This document shows, piece by piece, positions 1-6,102 of a stretch of DNA of 6,952 nt; the first letter of the stretch is position 1, and the number at the start of each line of letters is the position of its first letter. The position numbers were made by a program, and so were the translations under genes. Source of the stretch: Armatimonadota bacterium (GTDB lineage Bacteria > Sysuimicrobiota > Sysuimicrobiia > Sysuimicrobiales > Kaftiobacteriaceae); the NCBI GenBank assembly GCA_020028535.1, contig JAIBHM010000098.1, positions 1 to 6,952 on the forward strand, given 5' to 3'. The notes under the pieces were generated by a model. The model was not told the DNA's origin. It saw only the letters and a list, made by a program, of their open reading frames with translations, and did not search any database.

Positions 1-770
1 GCTCCCGGCAGGTATGCAATGCCACCGAGCACGCTCATCACGAGAAGGTCGATCGAGAAGTTGAACGCAAAGGGGGAGGGGCTGACGAAGCCGAGATAGT
101 GGACGTAGAGAGCGCCTGCGAGCCCCGCGAACGCGGCGCTGAGCGCTAGCATGCGGGCTTTGTAGAACGCGGGGTTGATGCCGAGAGTTGCGGCTGCGAC
201 CTCGCTCGCCCGGATCGCGGCCAGCGCCCGCCCGATGCGCGAATGGATGAGATTCCGTCCAAGCCACAGCGCCACGAGGACCAGAGTCCAGATCAAGTAG
301 TAATAGGCTCGATCGCCCGCGATGATGGTTCTGCCGACCGACAACGGCGGGATGCCGGTCAGACCTGTGGGCCCGCCGGTCAGGCCCTGCACGTTCCGGA
401 TCACCACATCGACGACGATGTTGAGGCCGAGCGTCCCGAGCACGAGGAAGTGGCCGCGCAGGAAGAAGATCGGGGCGCCGATCAGGTACGCGATGAACGC
501 CGCACCAGTAACGGCCAGCATCACCCCAAGCACCGGCGGAAGACCCAGCCGCAGCGTCGTGATCGCGGAGATGTACGCCCCGATTCCGTAAAATGCAGCC
601 TGACCGAGAGAGACTTGTCCCGCGTGGCCTGCCAGCAGAGTCAGCCCGATGACGATCAGGCTAAACAGACCGACGAAGATGAAGATGCCGAGACTGACGC
701 GACCGGTCACGAGAGCCGGCGTGATGATGAGGACAACGATGAACCCAAGGAGCCACAGGCGCTGGGTCAC
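1..770 (-). CDS. livM: Branched-chain amino acid (HAAT) ABC transporter permease LivM, C-terminus cut off by window edge
   Basis: This is an inner-membrane permease subunit of a LivFGHMJ-type importer, which pairs with LivH to carry branched-chain amino acids or, in many catabolic loci, aromatic or other carboxylic acids. Reading the minus strand from the GTG at 770-768 gives 256 open codons with no stop before the window edge. The family motif GHAGQVSLGQAAFYGIGAY lies at residues 48-66, a GGPTGLTGI segment follows mid-protein, and the cytoplasmic ATPase-contact loop contains IRASEVAAATLGINPAFYKA followed by a long hydrophobic helix. Several hydrophobic segments are evident. GTG 770 is chosen because an in-frame TAA directly precedes it; no strong Shine-Dalgarno is visible. 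It lies 55 bp downstream of livH in the same orientation, so the two are probably co-transcribed. LivM is usually about 300 residues or more, so roughly 50 or more C-terminal residues lie outside. The substrate cannot be read from the permease. Confidence 0.93.
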   Translation of the reverse strand, partial: MTQRLWLLGFIVVLIITPALVTGRVSLGIFIFVGLFSLIVIGLTLLAGHAGQVSLGQAAFYGIGAYISAITTLRLGLPPVLGVMLAVTGAAFIAYLIGAPIFFLRGHFLVLGTLGLNIVVDVVIRNVQGLTGGPTGLTGIPPLSVGRTIIAGDRAYYYLIWTLVLVALWLGRNLIHSRIGRALAAIRASEVAAATLGINPAFYKARMLALSAAFAGLAGALYVHYLGFVSPSPFAFNFSIDLLVMSVLGGIAYLPG

Positions 771-825
771 TTAAGCACGCACCAAGCAATATTCACCGGC
801 CTCACCGCCTGCCCAGTAGAGACAT

Positions 826-1722
826 CTACTCTTGCGCCACTTCCTCGCTGACGATCCAGCCGACCCGCAGTGTCGCGATGGCCCGCCACAAGAGCACAAC
901 AATCAACGCGCCGAAAGCGATGGCATCGCGGTAGTTCGAGGAGATCAGGCCTGTGCCAAGCGACTCCACAATCCCAAAGAGGATGCAGGCGACCACCGTC
1001 CACGGATAGCTGGCCATCCCCACGACCACGGCGCCCACGAATCCCTTGAGGCCAAGGATGAGCCCCATGTCGTAGGTCGCCAGCGTCAGGGGGGTAATGA
1101 GCACCCCGGCTAAGCCCCCGAGGCCCCCGGCAATCGTCCACGCGAGTGTCCCCATCCACTCAACTCGGATTCCGACGAGCCTGGCTGCGGTCGGATTCAC
1201 GGCGCACGCACGGAGCGACTTGCCGCGGATGGTCTTTGTAAAGAACAAATACAAGACGATCAGGGCGACGGCTGTCACACTGATCACCCACAGGCTCTGC
1301 CGCGTCAAGACTGCGGACAGGATGCGAATCGGCGGTCCCACCGTGAACGGCCGAAGCGTGTATGGATCGGTGCCCCAGAGAAGCAACAGCACGCCCTTGA
1401 GAGCCAGATGAACAGCGATCGTGATGATCAGCAGGACCAGCGGCGTCGCGTTCCGGACAGGACGGATCGCGGCGCGGTGGATGCCTCCTCCGAGCAGTGC
1501 GGCAGCCGCGACGGCCGCGACGAGCGACACGGGCAAGGGCAGGCCGGCCGCCATGAGACTCACGGCCAGGAGCGCGCCGAAGGCGGCAAACTCGCCCTGA
1601 GCCACGTTCACGACCCGGGTCACGCTGTGGATGGCAACGAGTCCCAGCCCCAGCAGCGCATAGATTGTTCCATTGATGATTCCGCTGGCAATAAACTGAG
1701 CGATCTGCTGCGAGAGGGACAT
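826..1722 (-). CDS. livH: Branched-chain amino acid (HAAT) ABC transporter permease LivH
   Basis: This is the second inner-membrane permease of the Liv-type importer. From ATG 1722 the product is 298 residues, a normal LivH length. Residues 14-28 (GIINGTIYALLGLGL) match the LivH N-terminal signature, NVAQGEF at 39-45 matches the family NxAHGE motif (Gln replaces the usual His), and the ATPase-contact loop spans about 167-185 (GKSLRACAVNPTAARLVGI). A glycine-rich helix (IAGGLGGLAGVL) follows, with about eight hydrophobic segments overall. The frame stays open upstream to a GTG at 1776, which would add 18 residues; I prefer ATG 1722 because it places the first membrane helix at the usual distance from the N-terminus, although no clear Shine-Dalgarno precedes it. 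The gene is divergent from the thioesterase-hpa operon and followed by livM. Together with the unseen livF, livG and binding-protein genes it would form a complete importer. Its position suggests an aromatic acid as substrate, but this is inference. Confidence 0.94.
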   Translation of the reverse strand: MSLSQQIAQFIASGIINGTIYALLGLGLVAIHSVTRVVNVAQGEFAAFGALLAVSLMAAGLPLPVSLVAAVAAAALLGGGIHRAAIRPVRNATPLVLLIITIAVHLALKGVLLLLWGTDPYTLRPFTVGPPIRILSAVLTRQSLWVISVTAVALIVLYLFFTKTIRGKSLRACAVNPTAARLVGIRVEWMGTLAWTIAGGLGGLAGVLITPLTLATYDMGLILGLKGFVGAVVVGMASYPWTVVACILFGIVESLGTGLISSNYRDAIAFGALIVVLLWRAIATLRVGWIVSEEVAQE

Positions 1723-1803
1723 GGGAGGAGTGAAGAGGGCTTCACCATGCCGCAAAAGCACTCCTCGCAGGACCACTTATCCGCCGATAGAACGCTGTAC
1801 AAT
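1723..1803. promoter_or_regulatory. Divergent intergenic region between livH and the thioesterase-hpa operon
   Basis: These 81 bp separate the preferred start of livH (ATG 1722, minus) from the preferred start of the FlK-like thioesterase (GTG 1804, plus), so promoters for both operons should lie here or inside the flanking coding ends. I see no convincing sigma-70 pair on either strand. A TACAAT at 1798-1803 abuts the GTG start and lacks a good -35. The region contains two overlapping inverted repeats at 1725-1766, which are the best candidates for an operator. If the alternative starts were used (ATG 1747 on plus, GTG 1776 on minus) the gap would vanish and the genes would overlap, which is a further reason to prefer the shorter products. 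Confidence 0.45.
1725..1766. repeat. Nested inverted repeats, candidate operator or mRNA structure
   Basis: GAGGAGTG at 1725-1732 and CACTCCTC at 1759-1766 form a perfect 8-bp inverted repeat with a 26-bp spacer. Inside it, GTGAAG at 1730-1735 and CTTCAC at 1740-1745 form a perfect 6-bp hairpin with an AGGG loop. The two share GTG at 1730-1732, so as RNA they could not both form completely. As DNA, the outer arms are about 34 bp apart centre to centre, which is roughly three helical turns and suits a dimeric regulator binding one face. The placement between divergent operons makes a regulatory role plausible, but short dyads also arise by chance in GC-rich DNA and no regulator gene is present in the window. 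Confidence 0.35.
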
Positions 1804-2217
1804 GTGAAACAAGGATTGCACCCGGGCGCGGAAGCGACCGTAACAGTCACCGTGACACCGGATATGGTGGCCACGTTTGAGGAACTGGGGCCGGTGCACC
1901 CGCTGTACTCCACCTGGTCCATGGTCCGGCACATGGAGCTCGCGTGCCGGAAGATCATCCTGCCGTATCTCGAGCCCGGAGAAGACGCGGTCGGCCACAG
2001 CATCAGCGTCACCCATCTGGCGCCCACCGGCATTGGAGAACGCGTCACCGCGCGGGCGCGGTTGATCGAGCTCGACGGGCGGCGCATCGTCTGCGCTGTG
2101 GAGGCGCACAATGAACACGAGCGGATCGGGGAGGGCACACAGGTACAGATGGTGGTGAGAAAAGACAGGTTGGCCGCACTCATCGAGCAGCTTCAGCGCC
2201 GTGTAGGAGCGCGATGA
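1804..2217 (+). CDS. FlK-like hotdog-fold acyl-CoA thioesterase
   Basis: This is a predicted cytoplasmic thioesterase of the fluoroacetyl-CoA thioesterase (FlK) family, which hydrolyses acyl-CoA to acid and CoA. From GTG 1804 the product is 137 residues (FlK has 139) and begins KQGLHPGAE, matching the FlK N-terminus KDGMRVGER. Compared with FlK as I remember it, the triad Thr42/Glu50/His76 corresponds to Thr37/Glu45/His71, all shifted by the same five residues, in the contexts STWSMVRHME and VTHLAPT. PYLEPGE (54-60) and Gly64 (FlK Gly69) are also kept. The five missing residues fall in the lid, and the FlK gate Phe36 aligns with Val31, so fluoroacetyl-CoA is probably not the substrate. An in-frame ATG at 1747 would add 19 residues without family similarity; it has a possible AGAGGG Shine-Dalgarno and remains an alternative. 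The stop overlaps the next gene's start (ATGA), implying co-translation with the hpa genes. The true substrate is unknown; an aromatic or aliphatic CoA ester from the pathway is a guess. Confidence 0.85.
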   Translation: MKQGLHPGAEATVTVTVTPDMVATFEELGPVHPLYSTWSMVRHMELACRKIILPYLEPGEDAVGHSISVTHLAPTGIGERVTARARLIELDGRRIVCAVEAHNEHERIGEGTQVQMVVRKDRLAALIEQLQRRVGAR

Positions 2218-3134
2218 GTCACCAGCTGAAAGGCTCTCTCGTTCCCGTCGTCACCCCGTTCCACGGTGGCCAGTTCGACGAGCCCCGGTTTGTGCAGCTG
2301 CTGGAATGGCAGATCGAGAGCGGCAGCCACGGCGTGGTTATTGCGGGCACGACGGGCGAACCCGGCTCGCTGAGCCTCGACGAGCGCGAGCACCTGATCG
2401 ACATGTCTGTGCGCACCGTGCGCCGCCGCGTGCCGCTGATCGCCGGCACGGGAACGGCGAACCACGCAGAGACGCTGCGTCTCACCAGGTTCGCGAAGAA
2501 GGCCGGCGCCGATGCGGGGCTGGTAGTCGTTCCCTACTATGTCCGCCCGACGCAGGACGGTCTGTACCGGCACTTCCGCAGCATTGCCGACCAGGTGGAT
2601 ATCCCCATCATCATCTACAACATCCCGGGGCGGACGGCCGTGAATATGGAGCCTCACACGATGGCCGCGCTGGCACGGGACTGCCGGAACATCATCGGCG
2701 TCAAAGAAGCGAACAAAGATTTCGAGCACATCAACCGGGTGCTCCATGCCTGCGACCGGTCGTTCCTGGTCTACTCGGGCATCGAGCTGCTGTGCTTCCC
2801 GGTGCTGGCCATCGGCGGCGCGGGATACGTGAGCGCCACCGGAAACGTGCTGCCGAAGGATGTCGCCCGGCTCTATGACCTTACGGCAGCCGGAAAATGG
2901 GACGAAGCTCGCGAGCTGCACTATCGCCTGCTACCGATGAATGACGCGTTGTTCCTCGAGACAAACCCCGTGCCGGCGAAAACGGCGCTCGGGCTGATGG
3001 GCAAGATTGATCCCGAGGTCAGATTGCCCCTCGCCCCCATGGCTCCCGAGAACGTGCAGAAACTGAAGCAGGTGATGACCTCGTACGGTTTGCTTGCCGA
3101 ACCCGCCCGCGTTGGTGGATCGAGCACGCCGTGA
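2214..3134 (+). CDS. DapA-family aldolase, probable 2,4-dihydroxyhept-2-ene-1,7-dioate aldolase (HpaI-type)
   Basis: This is a class I (Schiff-base) aldolase of the DHDPS/N-acetylneuraminate lyase family, 306 residues long, forming a single TIM barrel. The family motifs are intact: GTTGEPGSL at 45-53 (Thr46, Thr47), PYYVRPTQDGLY at 107-118 (Tyr109), YNIPGRT at 135-141 (Tyr135 and Arg140) and GVKEA at 162-166 with the Schiff-base Lys164. By motif alone it could be 4-hydroxy-tetrahydrodipicolinate synthase (lysine pathway). Lying directly upstream of hpaE and hpaB, it better fits the known DapA-related subgroup from hpa clusters (TIGR02313, HpaI-NOT-DapA), which is proposed to cleave the last intermediate of homoprotocatechuate degradation to pyruvate and succinic semialdehyde, a role filled in E. 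coli by the unrelated class II HpaI. Start ATG 2214 has AGGAG at 2205-2209 and overlaps the thioesterase stop as ATGA; its own stop overlaps the next start as GTGA. Family is certain; the exact substrate is inferred from context. Confidence 0.88.
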   Translation: MSHQLKGSLVPVVTPFHGGQFDEPRFVQLLEWQIESGSHGVVIAGTTGEPGSLSLDEREHLIDMSVRTVRRRVPLIAGTGTANHAETLRLTRFAKKAGADAGLVVVPYYVRPTQDGLYRHFRSIADQVDIPIIIYNIPGRTAVNMEPHTMAALARDCRNIIGVKEANKDFEHINRVLHACDRSFLVYSGIELLCFPVLAIGGAGYVSATGNVLPKDVARLYDLTAAGKWDEARELHYRLLPMNDALFLETNPVPAKTALGLMGKIDPEVRLPLAPMAPENVQKLKQVMTSYGLLAEPARVGGSSTP

Positions 3135-4648
3135 GCGATGCGCCCGAGCGAGCATCACAAGTCGTGGTCGGCCCGGCCCGGCATTTCATCGACGGCGAGT
3201 TTGTTGACGGCGTCGAAGGCCGCACATTCGCGACCTTGAATCCGGCCACCAATGATCCGCTTACACAAGTCGCCGAGGGTGGCCAGGCAGACGTCGACCG
3301 GGCCGTTCGCGCTGCGCGCAAAGCGTTTGACACGGGACCGTGGCCGCGGATGGCTCCCGCCGACCGCGCGAAAGCATTGACGAGGGTGGCCGATGCCATC
3401 GATCACCACGTCGATGCGATCGCCCTCATGGAGACGCTCGACACGGGGATCCCCATCAGCCAGGTGCGAAAGGGGCAGATCCCACGGGCGGCCGACAACT
3501 TCCGCTTTTTCGCGGAGATGGCGACCCGGATGACGGGCGAGACGTACCCGGTAGGCGAGACGTTCGTCAACTACACTATCCGGCAGCCCGTGGGCGTGGC
3601 GGGCCTCATTACGCCCTGGAACACCCCGTTCATGCTTGAGACGTGGAAGGTCGCGCCGTGCCTCGCGGCGGGAAACACGTGCGTGCTGAAGCCCGCAGAA
3701 TGGGCTCCGGTGAGCGCGCAGGAACTGGCGGAAGTCATTCAACACGCGGACCTGCCGCCGGGCATTTTCAATGTCGTGCAGGGCTTCGGTGAGACCACCG
3801 GAGCGGCCCTCGTGGCTCACCCGATGGCTCAGTTGATCTCGTTTACCGGTGAAACCACGACGGGGAAGGAGATCATGCGCAACGGTGCGGCGACGCTGAA
3901 GCGGTTCTCAATGGAACTTGGAGGGAAGTCGCCCGTGGTCGTGTTCGCGGATGCCGATCTCGACCGCGCGCTCGACGCCACGATCTTCGGATTGTTCTCG
4001 CTGAACGGTGAGCGATGCACGGCCGGCTCGCGGCTGTTCGTCGAAGAGCCAATCTACGACGCATTTGTCGACAACGTGGTCCGGCGCGCTTCCAACATCC
4101 GGGTCGGCGGTCCACTAGAGGAGACCACAGAACTGGGTCCCCTGATTCATCCCGAGCATTGGACGCGTGTCTCGGGCTACATCGAGGTTGGACTCAAAGA
4201 GGGCGCACGGGTCGCCACCGGCGGCAAACGGCCGGAGCGGTTTCCGCGCGGCAACTACCTCGAGCCGACCGTCCTGGTGGACGTCCACAACGGGATGCGG
4301 GTCGCGCAGGAAGAGATCTTCGGACCGGTACTCGTGGCGATCCCGTTTCGAGACGAGTCAGAGGTCGTCCGGATGGCCAATGACACGCGGTACGGTCTCG
4401 TGGCCTACGTATGGACGCGTGATGCGTCGCGTGCGCACCGGCTGGCCGCGGCCGTTGACGCGGGAATGGTCTGGATCAATTCACAGAACGTGCGGGACCT
4501 CCGCACGCCCTTCGGAGGAATGAAAGAGAGCGGGATCGGCCGAGAAGGCGGCCACTACAGTTTCGATTTCTATACAGAGCTGAAGACCGTGCACGTCGCG
4601 CTGGGTGCACATCACATTCCGAAAATGGGCACTGGGGGGCAGCCGTAA
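3131..4648 (+). CDS. hpaE: 5-carboxymethyl-2-hydroxymuconate semialdehyde dehydrogenase HpaE
   Basis: This is a cytoplasmic NAD-dependent aldehyde dehydrogenase, 505 residues long. HpaE oxidises the semialdehyde made by ring cleavage of homoprotocatechuate to 5-carboxymethyl-2-hydroxymuconate. The ALDH catalytic set is complete: Asn164 in TPWNTPFM, cofactor-binding Lys187 in VLKPAEW, general base Glu262 in MELGGKSP and nucleophile Cys296 in NGERCTAGSR. The C-terminal motif EEIFGPV is also present. Subfamily features that match E. coli HpaE as I remember it, rather than generic ALDHs, include NFRFFAEMATRMTGETYPV, FSLNGERCTAGSR, HWTRVSGYI, NSQNVRDLRTPFGGMK and the ending ALGAHHIPKMG. Start GTG 3131 overlaps the preceding TGA; a GGTGGA at 3114-3119 may serve as ribosome site, though coupling to upstream translation is likely. 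The stop TAA shares one base with the hpaB ATG (TAATG). The length is slightly above the ~488 of E. coli HpaE because of a longer N-terminal lead of about 10 residues. Confidence 0.95.
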   Translation: MSDAPERASQVVVGPARHFIDGEFVDGVEGRTFATLNPATNDPLTQVAEGGQADVDRAVRAARKAFDTGPWPRMAPADRAKALTRVADAIDHHVDAIALMETLDTGIPISQVRKGQIPRAADNFRFFAEMATRMTGETYPVGETFVNYTIRQPVGVAGLITPWNTPFMLETWKVAPCLAAGNTCVLKPAEWAPVSAQELAEVIQHADLPPGIFNVVQGFGETTGAALVAHPMAQLISFTGETTTGKEIMRNGAATLKRFSMELGGKSPVVVFADADLDRALDATIFGLFSLNGERCTAGSRLFVEEPIYDAFVDNVVRRASNIRVGGPLEETTELGPLIHPEHWTRVSGYIEVGLKEGARVATGGKRPERFPRGNYLEPTVLVDVHNGMRVAQEEIFGPVLVAIPFRDESEVVRMANDTRYGLVAYVWTRDASRAHRLAAAVDAGMVWINSQNVRDLRTPFGGMKESGIGREGGHYSFDFYTELKTVHVALGAHHIPKMGTGGQP

Positions 4649-6102
4649 TGCCCGCGCGTACGGGCGCGCAGTTCATCGAGGGGTTGCGCAGTCAGTCTCG
4701 AGAGGTGTGGGTCGGCGGCGAGCGCGTCAAAGACGTCGCCACACACCCCGCGTTTCGGAATGTCATTCGGAGCCTTGCTGCGCTGTACGACATGCAGCAC
4801 GACCGTGCCGCCCGGCAGGACATGACGTATATCTCGCCCTCGAGCGGGGAACGGGTCGGGCTCTCGTTCCTCATGCCGCGCTCGCGCGACGACCTCAGCC
4901 GCGTCCGGCGCATGATGAAGCACTGGGCAGACTATTCAGGTGGCATGATGGGCCGGTCGCCCGACTACCTGAACCGGGCCGCGATGGCCTTCGCCGCCGC
5001 TGCCGAGTATTGCGGCCAGAACGACCCCCGATTCGCCGACAACGTCAGACGGTATTATGAGCTGGTCCGGGAACGCGACCTCTGCCTGACCCATACGCTG
5101 ATCAATCCCCAGGCCAACCGCGCCGCCGGCCCTGCCGGGCAGACCGATCCGTATCTCGCCGCGGGCGTCGTGAACGAAACGGACGGCGGCGTGGTGATCC
5201 GCGGAGCACGGATGCTGGCCACGCTGCCGATCGCAGACGAGATCATGGTTTTTCCGTCGACACTACTGCGCGGTGCCCAGGAGGACCGTCCGTATGCCTT
5301 TGCGTTTGCGATTCCCTGCGGCATCCCCGGACTGAAGTTCATCTGCCGCGAAACGTTCGATGCCGGTGGGAACGCATTTGACTATCCGCTGACCTCACGC
5401 TTTGAGGAGATGGATGCGGTCGTCATCTTCGACGACGTGCTGGTCCCGTGGGAGCGGATTTTTCTGCTCGGCGATGTGGAGCGGGCGAACAAAGCGTTCT
5501 CGGCGACGGGGGCCGTGGCGCACATGGCGCACCAGGTTGTAACCAAGAACATCGCCAAGACCGAGTTCATCCTCGGCGTGGCGTCCCTGATCGTCGATGC
5601 GATTGCGATCGAGCAGTTCCAGCATGTCCAAGGCAAGATCGCCGAGATCATCTACTATCTCGAGAGCATGAAGGCCTACATCCGCGCGAGCGAGGCCGAC
5701 GCCGCCGTGGATCGGTGGGGAGTCATGACGCCGGCCTGGCCGCCGCTGGATGCGGCACGGAATATGTTCACGTGGATGTACCCGAAGATGATTGAAATCA
5801 TTCAACTGCTTGGGGCGAGCGGGATGATGGCCCGGCCGACGAAGGCAGACGTTGCGGGGCCCATGGGCGCGGCTATTGAAAAGTACTACCAGGCGGCGCG
5901 CGCCAGCGCTGTGGATCGGATCAAACTGTTCCGTCTGGCCTGGGATGTGGCCCTCAGCTCCTTCGGCTCACGGCAGGTGATCTACGAGCGTTTCTTTTTC
6001 GGGGACCCTCAGACGAGCCGCGCCCGTAGCCGCGAGGACGCGAAGTCCACGATCATCACGAGCCCGACGAGCACCAGCAGCACGGTGGCGGCCGCCGGGT
6101 AG
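4648..6102 (+). CDS. hpaB: 4-hydroxyphenylacetate 3-monooxygenase, oxygenase component HpaB; C-terminus replaced at a junction
   Basis: This is the large, FADH2-using component of the two-component monooxygenase that hydroxylates 4-hydroxyphenylacetate to homoprotocatechuate; it needs a separate flavin reductase (HpaC), not seen here. Residues 1-454 are HpaB-like. GRSPDY at 102-107 supplies Arg103 and Tyr107, and THTLINPQANR around 148-158 contains His149; these correspond to substrate-binding Arg100, Tyr104 and His142 of Thermus thermophilus HpaB. VVIRGARMLATLPIADE, VPWERIF and FGSRQVIYERFFFGDP are further family motifs. The size and FFFGDP ending resemble the Thermus-type (about 480 residues) more than the 520-residue E. 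coli type. After GDP (codon ending 6009) the family similarity stops: the last 30 residues (QTSRARSRED... to TVAAAG) are encoded by the antisense of the phnE 3' end and have Ser/Thr/Ala-rich, non-family composition. HpaB proteins normally continue for roughly 25-35 residues with a helical tail, so this copy is effectively truncated. ATG 4648 overlaps the hpaE stop. Identity is sure; integrity is doubtful. Confidence 0.9.
   Translation: MPARTGAQFIEGLRSQSREVWVGGERVKDVATHPAFRNVIRSLAALYDMQHDRAARQDMTYISPSSGERVGLSFLMPRSRDDLSRVRRMMKHWADYSGGMMGRSPDYLNRAAMAFAAAAEYCGQNDPRFADNVRRYYELVRERDLCLTHTLINPQANRAAGPAGQTDPYLAAGVVNETDGGVVIRGARMLATLPIADEIMVFPSTLLRGAQEDRPYAFAFAIPCGIPGLKFICRETFDAGGNAFDYPLTSRFEEMDAVVIFDDVLVPWERIFLLGDVERANKAFSATGAVAHMAHQVVTKNIAKTEFILGVASLIVDAIAIEQFQHVQGKIAEIIYYLESMKAYIRASEADAAVDRWGVMTPAWPPLDAARNMFTWMYPKMIEIIQLLGASGMMARPTKADVAGPMGAAIEKYYQAARASAVDRIKLFRLAWDVALSSFGSRQVIYERFFFGDPQTSRARSREDAKSTIITSPTSTSSTVAAAG
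6003..6012. other. Sequence junction between hpaB and the phn locus (rearrangement breakpoint or contig chimera)
   Basis: On the plus strand HpaB homology runs through Gly-Asp-Pro (codons 6001-6009) and then stops. On the minus strand the PhnE stop TGA occupies 6009-6011, with a normal-looking PhnE C-terminus (SSRLRARLV) just before it. Two unrelated, convergent genes therefore meet with no intergenic DNA, one losing its end and the other keeping its stop. Hand counts of GC per 60 bases are 42 (6061-6120), 45 (6121-6180) and 49 (6481-6540) to the right, against 36 (1-60), 35 (5401-5460), 41 (5821-5880) and 38 (5881-5940) to the left. No IS end, target duplication or attachment-type repeat is visible at the point. 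Confidence 0.7.

Noticed and set aside
243..851. 202-residue plus-strand open frame
   Set aside because: It is antisense to livM and the livH end. Its product is highly charged (many Asp, Glu, Arg, Gln and His) with no recognisable motif, while the opposite strand encodes clear LivM motifs.
1408..1746. Long N-terminal extension of the thioesterase reading frame
   Set aside because: It is antisense to livH and low-complexity charged (Asp/Arg/Gln/Gly-rich). Similarity to FlK begins only at GTG 1804.
1747..1803. ATG 1747 as start of the thioesterase
   Set aside because: It has a possible AGAGGG ribosome site, but adds 19 residues with no FlK counterpart and leaves only 24 bp between divergent start codons. 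Kept only as an alternative.
1798..1803. TACAAT as a -10 promoter element
   Set aside because: It abuts the preferred GTG start and has no good -35 about 17 bp upstream; one hexamer is not enough to call a promoter.
2193..2921. 242-residue minus-strand open frame
   Set aside because: It is antisense to the DapA-family gene, which has all catalytic motifs. The minus product has no recognisable domain and is a typical GC-rich shadow.
3155..3820. 221-residue minus-strand open frame
   Set aside because: It is antisense to hpaE and very rich in Arg and His without family motifs.
6010..6102. HpaB tail as a novel C-terminal extension
   Set aside because: These codons are exactly complementary to conserved phnE coding sequence, so the peptide is more simply an accidental read-through of the junction than an evolved domain.
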